From: Oscillatoria princeps RMCB-10
Lineage (GTDB): Bacteria; Cyanobacteriota; Cyanobacteriia; Cyanobacteriales; Oscillatoriaceae
Direction: 5' to 3'
Length of the DNA: 64,000 nucleotides
Assembly (NCBI GenBank): GCA_019359235.1
Contig: JAHHHT010000001.1
Span: forward strand, 248,001-312,000
Below are positions 17,156-26,042 of this stretch, piece by piece. The position numbers were made by a program, and so were the translations under genes. A model generated the notes under the pieces. That model was not told the origin of the DNA and did no database searches. It saw only the letters and a program-made list of their open reading frames with translations. Each line of letters starts with the position of its first letter. Position 1 is the first letter of the stretch.

Positions 17156-18355
17156 TCAGGATTGATTCTCTTCCTTAACCGCAAAACTGCGGTCAGACCG
17201 CTGGATGACTGCGCCCTTTTTAATCAGCGCTCGCAGAGCGTCCGCAGTCTGAACCCGATTTATCCCCAATGCCGCCTCTATCTGAGAAATCTTCGCTCCC
17301 CCAGACTGCCGCAAACAGGCGTATACTTCCCGCTCCCAAGACACGAACGCACCGTTCGGGGTCAGCGATTCTCCCCCGCTTGCAGAGGCGATGGGCGGTT
17401 CTGCAACTGCTGCGCTATCCCGCAGGGGGGAGTGGCCATTCGCACCGGCAGCCGCTTTTTCTCTCAAATGCCAGGACTTCCTCTTGTGCAAAACTTGTGA
17501 TAGAATTTTTATGGCAACACCGGCACTCAAGGAAGTGCGAGACAGCAGCACGTCAGCACAAATATCCCGAAAATCGTCACTGTCTTCTGTCACCGAAATC
17601 CCGTGGTCGTGGCACACTTTGGCAATCGTCAAACAAGACCGCAAGCCAGAAGACTTTTCGGTGCTGGCTTTGAGTCGAAACGCTTTCACCAGCTGAACTA
17701 TCGAAAGGGCGTTATTTTGGTCGATGCCGGTTTTTTGCACCAAAATCTCGGTTTGCGTCTTTTCGTCCGGTTCCGGCATACTGACGGTCACCACCCTGTC
17801 CATCAAAGCGTCCTGAGCGCTGTGCACGCCGCTGTACTCTTCCGGATTTGAGGTTAAAATAGCGCGGAAGTCCGGGTGAACGCGGATGTATTCCGACCGG
17901 GTACCGCTTGTCGGGAGGACGAGGAGTTTCTCTTCCAGCGCCGAGAGCAGGACGTTATTCATTTCTGGGCGAGAGCGGTTGAACTCGTCGTAAACTAGGG
18001 TGTACCCTTCCTTGGCGGCGAGGGTGAGTCGGGAATCGACCCAGTTTTGTTTGAGTTCGTCCTCGATTTTGACAACGGTGTGAATGTAGTTATCGACGAC
18101 TTTTTTGCGGCTGTAACCGGCATCCTTGCCAATCAGGTCGGAGGTTTTCAGCTCGTCGTCGCCAAACACCAGCAGCACCGGACGCCCCAGCAAGTCGGCC
18201 AAGTGCAGCGCCAGGGTGGTTTTGCCGGTGCCGGCAGGTCCGCGCAGGTGGACGGAAAAGCCAGATTGCAGGTAGCGCAGGGAGCGCACCGCTATTCGCT
18301 CAACTGCCGGCGTGTTGACAAACCCTTTGCGACGCACTTGCAGCACAGTGGACAT
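17156..18355 (-). CDS. gvpN: Gas vesicle AAA+ ATPase GvpN with winged-helix-like tail
   Basis: 399 aa. MoxR-type AAA+ ATPase needed for efficient gas vesicle growth. Walker [10 protein letters not shown] is at residues 39-47 and Walker B TLVYDEF at 119-124, with GvpN signatures [45 protein letters not shown] and [14 protein letters not shown]. Homologous sequence ends near residue 290. An extra 110 residues follow: a low-complexity linker, then [20 protein letters not shown] and [18 protein letters not shown], a winged-helix-like segment that resembles the tail of GvpC encoded just upstream. Same orientation as gvpC, separated by an array of 21-bp repeats. No strong ribosome site is visible at the ATG. 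Confidence 0.93.
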   Translation of the reverse strand: MSTVLQVRRKGFVNTPAVERIAVRSLRYLQSGFSVHLRGPAGTGKTTLALHLADLLGRPVLLVFGDDELKTSDLIGKDAGYSRKKVVDNYIHTVVKIEDELKQNWVDSRLTLAAKEGYTLVYDEFNRSRPEMNNVLLSALEEKLLVLPTSGTRSEYIRVHPDFRAILTSNPEEYSGVHSAQDALMDRVVTVSMPEPDEKTQTEILVQKTGIDQNNALSIVQLVKAFRLKASTEKSSGLRSCLTIAKVCHDHGISVTEDSDDFRDICADVLLSRTSLSAGVAIKILSQVLHKRKSWHLREKAAAGANGHSPLRDSAAVAEPPIASASGGESLTPNGAFVSWEREVYACLRQSGGAKISQIEAALGINRVQTADALRALIKKGAVIQRSDRSFAVKEENQS

Positions 18356-18434
18356 ATCGATTTAAGATTGAGATTTTAGATTTAAGAGTGAGTGGGGGCG
18401 AGCCGGCTGAGAGCCCCTACTGGCCTTCGGTCTA

Positions 18435-18602
18435 GCCCCCGCATAAAGATTGTTCGCCCCCGCATAAGGATTGTTCGCCCCCGCATAAGGATTGTTCGCC
18501 CCTGCAGAAGGATTGTTCGCCCCCACATAAGGATTGTTCGCCCCTGCATAAGGATTGTTCGCCCCCACATAAGGATTGTTCGCCCCTGCATAAGGATTGT
18601 TC
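18435..18602. repeat. Eight tandem 21-bp repeats between gvpC and gvpN
   Basis: Eight full units of GCCCCCGCATAAGGATTGTTC (minor variants) plus a ninth partial unit that runs into the gvpC stop codon. 21 bp is three heptamers and a multiple of three, so several frames are open through the array on both strands (minus-strand frames would read GANNPYA or GEQSLCG heptapeptides). There is no unique spacer sequence, so it is not CRISPR. The array would be transcribed between gvpC and gvpN. Confidence 0.95.
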
Positions 18603-18606
18603 GCCC

Positions 18607-19626
18607 CTACTCGCTGACTTCCTGCCCGACAGTGTAAGTGCGGTCGCCGTGAACAATCAAACCTTTTGTCAGGAGCGAGTTGAGAATGTCCACCGCCTGC
18701 ACGCGGTTGAGCCCCAAAGTTGCCTCAATGTCCGCCACGCGAACAACCTCACACCGCTGGATGTAATCGTAAACTTGTTGCTCGTCGGCGAGCGAAACCG
18801 CAAGGACGGCTTCCGGCTCGCCGGCTGCTGTTGGCGCTATTTCGGTTGTGGCGCTGGCGGCGGGTTGCGGCTCGGGTGCGGGCGTCCCCCACACCGACTG
18901 GCGCAGGTTGGCGCGATACTCCCGCAATTGCGCCCGAAAGCTGGCAAAGCTCTGGTATAGGGCCCGCATTGATGCGGTGCGTTCGGCTCGGGTTTGCTGC
19001 AAGGATTGCTGCAGCTTTTGGGCCCGCTCCGCTCTTGCCAATTTCAAATGTTGCAGGAAGCTGCGCTGGCTTACGCGCAGCGACTCTACATAACTAGCCA
19101 AATCTTCTGCCAGCTTTTCCCGAGTCAATCGCTGCTCAGACTGAATCGACTTGCGCAGTCGGGCAACGGTTACAGTCAGTGTTTTGTGAAAGTCGCGCAA
19201 ATCTTTGGCGAGCGATGAGCGCATCTGGGATCTTTCTGTGGCCGTCAGCGCTAAAAACTGCCGAGTTTCCTGCTGTAGCTCGCCGACATATTGATCTAGG
19301 CGTGCGGCGAGCTGTCTGGCTCTGGCTTGACGCTCCCTGCCGGTGCTTGACAAAAATGCCTGCGTGTGCTTTTTCAATTTCGGGTAAAACTGCTGCGCCA
19401 GCGAGAGCCGGTTTTGAGCCTCTCGATCGGGAATTTCACCCTCTGGGGAGACACCCTCCCCAACTGGACTCTGTTCGCCAATGTTTAGCAGCGCCGGGGC
19501 GAGTGCGGACACGCCCCTCCGCTGTTTTCGCTTTTCGGCTAAGCTGTGGCGAACTTGTTGCTGGCGCTGAGTTATTTCTTGCCGGCGCTGTGCGCGCTGC
19601 TCTTGCCACTCGTCTTTGAGAGCCAT
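18607..19626 (-). CDS. gvpC: Gas vesicle protein GvpC with winged-helix-like tail
   Basis: 339 aa from ATG at 19626, chosen because GGAGGAAA lies about nine bases upstream. GvpC coats and stiffens the GvpA shell through amphipathic 33-residue repeats. Here about five diverged repeats run from residue 85 to 250, seen as QAFLSSTGRERQARARQLAA, RQFLALTATERSQMRSSLAK, RSFLQHLKLARAERAQKLQQ and similar. The N-terminal part is strongly charged (DEWQEQRAQRRQEITQRQQQ). After an Ala/Pro linker the C-terminal 60 residues, with QQVYDYIQRCEVVRVADIEA then TLGLNRVQAVDILNSLLTKG, look like a winged helix and resemble the GvpN tail. No gvpA is in the window. Confidence 0.87.
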   Translation of the reverse strand: MALKDEWQEQRAQRRQEITQRQQQVRHSLAEKRKQRRGVSALAPALLNIGEQSPVGEGVSPEGEIPDREAQNRLSLAQQFYPKLKKHTQAFLSSTGRERQARARQLAARLDQYVGELQQETRQFLALTATERSQMRSSLAKDLRDFHKTLTVTVARLRKSIQSEQRLTREKLAEDLASYVESLRVSQRSFLQHLKLARAERAQKLQQSLQQTRAERTASMRALYQSFASFRAQLREYRANLRQSVWGTPAPEPQPAASATTEIAPTAAGEPEAVLAVSLADEQQVYDYIQRCEVVRVADIEATLGLNRVQAVDILNSLLTKGLIVHGDRTYTVGQEVSE

Positions 19627-20157
19627 TGTCCCATTTTCCTCCGCAACTTGCTGGCGGGTTAGGGGCGAACCCATTTTGGCTTTTCGATTTTATATTTTAC
19701 TCACCATTCGCCCTCTATATATCCAGCGCTCAACAAAACTCGGCAACCCTGACGCTGAGAACCTTGAGGGCAGGCGAGACGCCTGCCCTACGCCTATCCC
19801 TCGTAGGACAGGCGTCTCGCCTGTCGATGATGTCCTTACACTGACTGTCTATTGCTATAACATAGGGTAAACCTGAGGCGAGATTCGGCTCGGTCTTTTA
19901 ACCAAGAACTGAGTGCGGTTCAAGATTGGACGCTGAAAGAGTTCCTTGCCTCGGGCAGGGCATGAGAAAAATATAAAAAAAATTAAATCCCCGATATCAG
20001 CTTACAGCCAAAAGCTCGCACCGCAAATGCGGAAACTACTTAAGTGGGGGAGAGTGGCACTCTCGCTCCGGGGCGGGCACGGGGGCCCGCCCCTACAGCC
20101 TGGGAACGAGGCGGGCACTGTGTCCGCGCTGATCCGTATCGTGCCGCCGGCTCCCAC
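19627..20157. other. Intergenic region upstream of gvpC
   Basis: No gene supported. It contains the gvpC promoter region and dispersed repeats, notably GGCAGGCGAGACGCCTGCC and GACAGGCGTCTCGCCTGTC at 19758-19830 and a GCGGGCACGGGGGCCCGCCC palindrome near 20073. No gvpA-like coding sequence could be found here on either strand. Confidence 0.6.
19758..19830. repeat. Pair of AGGCGAGACGCCT palindromes
   Basis: Two palindromes with core AGGCGAGACGCCT/AGGCGTCTCGCCT about 50 bp apart in inverted orientation. The same core recurs at 57732-57755 and, in frame inside the caspase-like gene, at 62031-62047. Confidence 0.75.
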
Positions 20158-21699
20158 TCACCAAGGGCTGCCAATCATAACGAAGCCGGCCCAGTAGTAG
20201 GGGTGGGAGAGAGTCCGGTTGCCAAGTCGCGCCAGTTCTGGAGGGAGGGGCACTTTGCCGGTAGAGCCGGTGAGGGTGCCGTTTTCCAGGCGCAGTTGCC
20301 CGCGCAGGGCGGTGAGCTGGGCCTGCCTGAGGGCTTCGGCTTTGATGTTAGCACCCTTGAGCTGCCGGTAAAACTCGGTCATCAGCCCGAGGGTGCCCTC
20401 ATCGCTGACGTACCATAGACTGGCCAGGGCGGACTTGGCTCCGCTGTAGACCGCCAAACCGGCAAAGCCCAACTCCGCCGAACGATCTCCCACTGCTGTG
20501 CGACAGGCGCTCAGCACCAGCAATTCTACCTTTGGGTCACTCAACCGCAGCTGTTTGAGCTGGTCGAGGCGCAGCTTGCTGTCCCACAGCTGAATGAAGG
20601 AGTTGGCCGGCTGTCCGGGCAGGAATTCTGCATGGGTGGCGAGGTGAACAATTGGATACGGTGACTTTTGGCGCTGCGCGTTGAGATTGTCCAGGGTGAA
20701 GTCCTGGTTGAGAAATGCTTTTCCCCGCCACAGCTTGCCGGCAATCGTCTGAATTTCCACCGGCACTGCCGGCAAGGGCGCAAGCTCGGAAAATTGCGAC
20801 GCCCCCATCGCCAAGACTGGAGCGTTCTTGAGGGAAGCGTAGTGAGTGTCGGTCAAACTGAAGCAGGGAATCATCCCGAGAGCGTACTTTTCTACCAGAA
20901 ACTTTTGGCCGTCGTGCAGGGCAGCCACCGGCAGACTTCGCAACCCCACATCCATCGCAAACAGCAGCGTGTCGGTGCCTTGCGCTTGCAGCTGGGCTTC
21001 CAATGGCGCAACCAGCCAGTCATACAGTTGCTTCGCGGGGGCTAAATAGCTGTTGCTGTCCCGCAGGCGGGGGTTTGTGATTTGACTTCTGAACTCTTTA
21101 ACGGCGGCGAGCAAGGTGGCTTTGTCAGCCGCCGGCACGCTCAGGCTCTGGGCTTTGCCCTCTGGGGTGAACAGCAGCAGCTCCAGTCCGTCGGGGAGTG
21201 CGAAGGCATAGATCACAGCCGGCTTTGTCCCGGTTTGGCGGGCGAGCTCCCTGAGGGTATTTTGGATGCTTTCCGGCGTTATTGCGGTCTGAGGGACTGT
21301 TTCTCCAATATATTGCGAAAATTCTCTTCCTTTTAATTCCTGGATGTATCCCGTAGCTTTATTGAGCATTCCTTGGTGCAGGGTGTCGCCCACCATTCCG
21401 GGGGTGGCATCTGCCGACGCCCTCACCCCCTGTGCCCCCCTCTCCCAAGGGGGGAGAGGGGGGAGATACTTCGCCCTCACCCCCTGTGCCCCCCTCTCCC
21501 AAGGGGGGAGAGGGGGGAGAAGAAGAGAAGGGGAAGATGCTTCTGGAGGCGCTGTGGTGGCCATCGGGGCAGCCGGCACCCGCACCTCTGGGGGCTTCAC
21601 AGCGGAGACGGCGGGTGCCGGTGAGCAGTCCAGAGTCGTGTGCGCCAGGACGACTAGCAGGCAGCTGGCCAGAAAAGTTAAGATTCGTTGAGCTAACAT
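20158..21699 (-). CDS. Secreted or lipid-anchored CHAT-domain protein
   Basis: 513 aa. An N-terminal signal sequence (ILTFLASCLLVVLAHTTLDC) has a cysteine that could be lipidated. A low-complexity linker follows, then a CHAT (caspase HetF associated with TPR) domain over about residues 130-513. Catalytic His is in VHLATHAEF and Cys in LLVLSACRTAVGD, both intact; the family ending HPYYWAGFVMIGSPW is present. CHAT proteases belong to the caspase/separase clan. There are no TPR repeats. The linker contains LPPLPPWERGAQGVRA twice, encoded by a duplicated C-rich hairpin repeat (21421-21520). Close in sequence to the CHAT part of the broken FHA-CHAT gene at 29954-31670. Confidence 0.88.
   Translation of the reverse strand: MLAQRILTFLASCLLVVLAHTTLDCSPAPAVSAVKPPEVRVPAAPMATTAPPEASSPSLLLPPLPPWERGAQGVRAKYLPPLPPWERGAQGVRASADATPGMVGDTLHQGMLNKATGYIQELKGREFSQYIGETVPQTAITPESIQNTLRELARQTGTKPAVIYAFALPDGLELLLFTPEGKAQSLSVPAADKATLLAAVKEFRSQITNPRLRDSNSYLAPAKQLYDWLVAPLEAQLQAQGTDTLLFAMDVGLRSLPVAALHDGQKFLVEKYALGMIPCFSLTDTHYASLKNAPVLAMGASQFSELAPLPAVPVEIQTIAGKLWRGKAFLNQDFTLDNLNAQRQKSPYPIVHLATHAEFLPGQPANSFIQLWDSKLRLDQLKQLRLSDPKVELLVLSACRTAVGDRSAELGFAGLAVYSGAKSALASLWYVSDEGTLGLMTEFYRQLKGANIKAEALRQAQLTALRGQLRLENGTLTGSTGKVPLPPELARLGNRTLSHPYYWAGFVMIGSPW
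21421..21520. repeat. Duplicated C/G-rich hairpin repeat captured in a CHAT gene
   Basis: Two copies, 54 bp apart, of a hairpin in which CCCCCCTCTCCC pairs with GGGGAGAGGGGGG. Translated on the minus strand as an 18-residue tandem repeat (PPLPPWERGAQGVRA core). The same kind of hairpin is intergenic at 57833-57865. Confidence 0.85.
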
Positions 21700-22785
21700 T
21701 TGACTCGCACACTTTTTGATGTCTTCTTTGGGGAAGGCGTGGGGAACTGAACAGCTTGCTGATGGGCAGATTTAAACCTTATAAAAAATCCTGTATTTCT
21801 CAAACGCGCTCCCCTCGCACAGTCTTTTTTATGCCCCGGACCAAAAATTACTCCTTCTCAAGGATGTCTCTATTTTGACTCAATTTCGCACGGGTGTCAA
21901 ATGAGAGCGCGAGGAGAGTGCTGTCCCAGCCTTTGCCAGTGCGTCGGGGTTTTGTAAATAGAGGAAACGGCAGGGCTTGGGGTTCCGTTTTTTCTCACCC
22001 TCTCTCCAGAGCGCAAGAGTTTTGCATGCCTTGTAATGCTTGCCGGGCGAGAGCCGGCAACTGAGGGGCCGGTGGCTCGGCCACCGAATCTTGAGACGGG
22101 TGAGATATCTCAAGTTTTTTTCAATCAAAATATTGAAGCTAACAGCCAAAACACGGGTAGCCTCTCACTGGAGATTCTCCTATTTTTGGAATAATTCGTA
22201 CTGGTTCACTTCCGGTTTAAATGACTCCGCATAAGGAGTTTGCGGTGCGCTGCCAGCCACGAGCTGCCGGTGGCCAAATTTTAAATAGACGCTCACCGGC
22301 AGCATCTGCAAATCTTTCTTGACTGCTTTGCAGGGGCGCTTACCTTTTGCTTCTCTTGTAAGGCAGCAATTTTCAGCTGGGGCAGGAAGCGCATTTAGAC
22401 GTTAAGAGAGAGAGGGGTGCGCACTTTCTGGCGGGTGCGGCGATTCTTTAAAAAAATTCAAGCCACTCGGCAGCCTTTCTCAAGGCGATTTGTGATAATA
22501 TCTATCTTTAGAAAGATAACGCTGAGAAATGCCAGCTACCCAAAAGCAGGATATTGCTGAGCTTTCTGGGCCAACCTGACAGTGACTGGGACTGTCTCCA
22601 GAAAAGTAGGAGCGAACAGCCGAACAGCCGTTCGCCCTTACTCCTCCCCCCAACCGTCAATCCCTTCTTAAACGAACGCGCTGTCGCCGAACGAGCGGGC
22701 ACTTCTTTGATTGAGGAGCTGCGGGCGGAACGAAAAGAAAGAGGTGTATATAATTGTTGGAATAGAAAAGGACATCACCCACACC
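21700..22785. other. Long intergenic region between CHAT and hybrid kinase genes
   Basis: About 1.1 kb with no reading frame I can support: the frames present are short, overlap on both strands and show no family features. The left part, upstream of the CHAT gene, is AT-rich near 21770-21880 (promoter candidate). I see no tRNA or obvious RNA structure. Either decayed sequence or regulatory. Confidence 0.5.
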
Positions 22786-25700
22786 ATGAAGCCAGAGTTA
22801 GAAAGCGCCCAGTTACTCGCGCCAGAGCCAGCGGCAGGCGCTGAAGCCCAGAAAGAGCGAGAGCGGCTCGCCAACATTCTGGAAAGCATTAGCGATGCTT
22901 TTGTGAGTTTTGACAGATCGGGGCGCTGCACCGGCGCGAACCGCAAGGCAGAGGAGCTGCTAGAAAAAACGCAATCCGAGCTGACCGACAGGAATATGTG
23001 GGAGGTGTTTCCCGCCGCCCCCGACTCTCACTATTATATCCAGTGCCAGCAAGTTTTAGCAGAGCCAGTCACCCTTGAGTGTGAGGAGTTTTTCGCCCCT
23101 TTCAACAAGTGGTTTGCAATCCGCCTCTATCCGTCCCCTGAGGGGATTTTGGCTTATTTCCAAGACATCACCCACCGCAAGCGGGCAGAAGTTGCGCTCA
23201 AAGAGAGTGAGGAGCGATTGAGGTTAGCGCTGTCAGTCGCCGGGCTGGGTTACTGGGACTGGGATATTCTCACAAATAGAGTGATTTTGTCGGAAAACGG
23301 CGGACAGATATTTGGCCGCAGCTTGGAAAACTTTGGGGGAACCGCTGAAGCTTTGCTGGAGTGGGTTTATCCAAAAGACCGCAAATCAATCGCTCTAGCG
23401 TTCGCCCGCGCGATTGAGGAGGGGGCGGAGTGCGAAGAAGAATTTCGCCTTGTTTTGCCTGACGGTAACATCCGCTGGATAAAAACTAAAGGCCGGGTTT
23501 TCTGTGACCCAACCGGCAAGCCGGTGCGGATGCTGGGAACTGTCATGGATATCACCCACCGCAAGGGGGAGAAGGAGGCGCTGCGAGAGGCGAACAAGCG
23601 GATATCAAATATTCTGGAAAGCATTACTGATGCCTTCTTTGCCGTGGACAAAGAGTGGCGGTTCACCTACGTCAATCAGCAAGGGGCGCAAATTTTGCAA
23701 AAACCAGCAACAGAACTTCTGGGGCAAAACCTGTGGGAGGTGTTTCCAGAGGCGGTTGGCACAGCGTTTTATAAAAACTATTGCCAAGCGATGGCGACGG
23801 GGGTGCCGGCTCACTTTGAAGAGTTTTACCCCCCACTCAATCTGTGGTGTGAAGTGGACGCCTATCCTTCCAGAGATGGGATTTCCATTTATTTTAGAGA
23901 CCTCAAATATCGCAAGCGTGCCGAAGAACAAATCAAGTTCCAAGCCAATGTTTTGTCGCAAGTGAGCGATGCGGTTATGGCGATCGATTTGGAGAAGCGC
24001 ATCACTTATTGGAATAAGGGGGCGGAGCGGCTGTACAGCTGCAAGTCGGAGGCGGTTATGGGCCGGTCTTTGCGAGAGTGCTATGAGTACAGCTGGATAA
24101 AACCAGAGGATGAGCGGGAGGCGCAGAACTCTCTAGCGGAGACGGGAACTTGGCACGGCGAGGTGATTCACACGAAAAACAGCGGAGAAAAAATCTGTGT
24201 CGAACTATCAGCCAGTGTCCTGAAAGATGAAACCGGCAGTGACACCGGCTCACTGGCTGTAATCCGCGACATCACCCACCGCGTGCGCATGGAGGAGGCG
24301 CTCAGGCTCAGCGAGCAGCGCTTCGCTGTCGCGCTGCAAAATTCACCGATTGTCGTCTTCAATCAAGACAGAGACCTTCGCTACACCTGGGTTTACAATC
24401 CAAAGCTCGGCTACGCCGCCAACGAGATTTTAGGCAAGACGGATGCTGACCTCACGTATTCTGAAGACGCAGCCCACCTGATAGACATTAAGCGGCGAGT
24501 TCTGGAAACTGGTATTGGGACGCGAGCGGAAGTAGCGCTGCGAGCGAGTCGAGAGCAAGAGTTTTCTTACTACGACCTGACCGTTGAGCCGCTGCGCGAC
24601 GAATACGGTAATATTGTGGGAATTACTGCTTCTGGAACGGACATCAGCGAGCGCAAGAAGATGGAAGCCGAGCGCGAACGCCTGCTCAAACTGGAGCGAG
24701 CGGCTCGCGCTGAAGCGGAAACAGCCAACCAGATTAAGGATGAGTTTCTCGCCATCCTCTCCCACGAATTGAGGACGCCCCTGACTCCCATTTTGGGCTG
24801 GGTCAAACTTCTGCGCACCCTTAAGTTTGATGAAGCGAAGACCGCTCACGCCCTGGAAACGATTGAGCGCAACGCGAAGTTGCAGTCGCAACTGATTGAA
24901 GATTTGCTGGATGTTTCGCGCATTCTTCGCGGCAAACTGGGCTTGAATTTATGTCCGGTAGATTTGGCTGTAATCGTTAAGGCGGCGATCGAAACGGTGC
25001 GTCTGGCGGCTGAGGCGAAATCGATTCAGATTCAGCCGGCGATCTGTGCCAGCAGCTGCAAGGTTTTTGCAGATCCGAACCGCTTGCAGCAAGTGGTGTG
25101 GAATTTGCTGACGAATGCGATTAAGTTCACGCCTTCTGGGGGGCGGGTGGAAATCCGGCTGGGTGCTGCCGGCGGGCACGCCCAAATCCAAGTCAGCGAT
25201 ACGGGTAAGGGCATCAGCCCCGATTTTCTGCCCTTTGTTTTTGATTATTTCCGTCAAGCGGACAGCAAGACAACGCGGAAGCATGGCGGGCTCGGTTTGG
25301 GGCTGGCAATTGTCCGCCAGGTGGCAGAACTTCACGGCGGATCTGTGAGAGCAGAAAGTCCGGGAGAAGGGCTGGGGGCAACTTTTACTGTGACGCTACC
25401 CCGGCTCGAACAAAACACGGGTTGTCTAGTGCCTGGAACTCTGGAAAGTGGAGAGGCAAATTCTCCCGGGCTGCTCGATAATGTGCGGGTGCTGGTGGTG
25501 GATGATGAGGCTGACACCCGCGAGTTAATTGCTTTCACACTCGAACAGTACGGGGCGCGAGTGCGCGCTGTCGCCTCCGCACCGGCGGCGATGCAGGAAA
25601 TCGCACTCTGGAAACCAGATTTGCTGCTCAGCGATATTGGCATGCCGGAAATGGATGGCTACATGCTAATTCGTAAAATAAGAGCTCTTGCCCCAGAGGG

Positions 25701-25851
25701 AGGGGGGCAAATACCGGCAATCGCACTGACGGCTTATGCGGGAGAAGCTAACCGGGAGCAGATTATTTCCGCCGGCTTCCAGAAGCACGTCACCAAGCCG
25801 GTGGAGCCGGTGCAGCTGGCTGCAGCGGTTGCTGAACTCGCCAAAAAATGA
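22786..25851 (+). CDS. Multi-PAS hybrid sensor histidine kinase with C-terminal receiver
   Basis: About 1021 aa from the ATG at 22786 (an in-frame ATG at 22711 is possible). No transmembrane segment, so cytoplasmic. Five PAS/PAC modules in series, two of them of the LANILESISDAF and ISNILESITDAF type, each followed by a DITHRK-like PAC end. Then come HisKA with the phospho-acceptor in FLAILSHELRTPLTPILGW, HATPase with N box LLTNAIKFTPSGG and the G boxes VSDTGKGIS and GGLGLGLAI, and a receiver domain (VRVLVVDDEADTRELI...LLLSDIGMPEMDGY, phospho-Asp in LLLSDIG; Lys in VTKP). The signal is unknown. A GC-rich hairpin lies after the stop (25933-25954). Confidence 0.95.
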   Translation: MKPELESAQLLAPEPAAGAEAQKERERLANILESISDAFVSFDRSGRCTGANRKAEELLEKTQSELTDRNMWEVFPAAPDSHYYIQCQQVLAEPVTLECEEFFAPFNKWFAIRLYPSPEGILAYFQDITHRKRAEVALKESEERLRLALSVAGLGYWDWDILTNRVILSENGGQIFGRSLENFGGTAEALLEWVYPKDRKSIALAFARAIEEGAECEEEFRLVLPDGNIRWIKTKGRVFCDPTGKPVRMLGTVMDITHRKGEKEALREANKRISNILESITDAFFAVDKEWRFTYVNQQGAQILQKPATELLGQNLWEVFPEAVGTAFYKNYCQAMATGVPAHFEEFYPPLNLWCEVDAYPSRDGISIYFRDLKYRKRAEEQIKFQANVLSQVSDAVMAIDLEKRITYWNKGAERLYSCKSEAVMGRSLRECYEYSWIKPEDEREAQNSLAETGTWHGEVIHTKNSGEKICVELSASVLKDETGSDTGSLAVIRDITHRVRMEEALRLSEQRFAVALQNSPIVVFNQDRDLRYTWVYNPKLGYAANEILGKTDADLTYSEDAAHLIDIKRRVLETGIGTRAEVALRASREQEFSYYDLTVEPLRDEYGNIVGITASGTDISERKKMEAERERLLKLERAARAEAETANQIKDEFLAILSHELRTPLTPILGWVKLLRTLKFDEAKTAHALETIERNAKLQSQLIEDLLDVSRILRGKLGLNLCPVDLAVIVKAAIETVRLAAEAKSIQIQPAICASSCKVFADPNRLQQVVWNLLTNAIKFTPSGGRVEIRLGAAGGHAQIQVSDTGKGISPDFLPFVFDYFRQADSKTTRKHGGLGLGLAIVRQVAELHGGSVRAESPGEGLGATFTVTLPRLEQNTGCLVPGTLESGEANSPGLLDNVRVLVVDDEADTRELIAFTLEQYGARVRAVASAPAAMQEIALWKPDLLLSDIGMPEMDGYMLIRKIRALAPEGGGQIPAIALTAYAGEANREQIISAGFQKHVTKPVEPVQLAAAVAELAKK

Positions 25852-25932
25852 TATGGGCGAGCGGTGGAACAAGGGCGCTCGGTTTGCAGGACGCTTTAGA
25901 CGCTTGGCGGTTAAAACCGCAGCTATACAGAC

Positions 25933-25972
25933 AAAACCCGCCTGCGCGGGTTTTAGCGGACTTTCAGTCCGC
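25933..25972. terminator. Hairpins after the hybrid kinase gene, probable terminator
   Basis: AAAACCCGCCTGCGCGGGTTTT forms a seven-base GC-rich stem flanked by A's and T's, followed by a second stem GCGGACT/AGTCCGC. It works in either direction. The pair of hairpins is also a recurrent element type in cyanobacterial intergenic DNA, so a repeat is an alternative. Confidence 0.45.
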
Positions 25973-26042
25973 CAAGGAGGGGACTTTGTTTGTAAGCCCC
26001 GATTTGAGATAAGCTGTTTTACGGCGTTCGTGACGATTCAAC

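Noticed and set aside
18435-18602. Possible CRISPR array
   Set aside because: Units are directly adjacent with no unique spacers and no cas genes nearby; a simple 21-bp tandem repeat.
18362-18656. Heptapeptide-repeat proteins (GANNPYA, GEQSLCG, GRTILMW) in the gvpC-gvpN spacer
   Set aside because: Three frames are open at once because the repeat is 21 bp without stops; no ribosome site supports any of them. Kept only as a finding about the repeat.
22508-22844. Short frames on both strands upstream of the hybrid kinase
   Set aside because: Mutually overlapping, no family features; the plus one is only the out-of-frame view of the kinase start.
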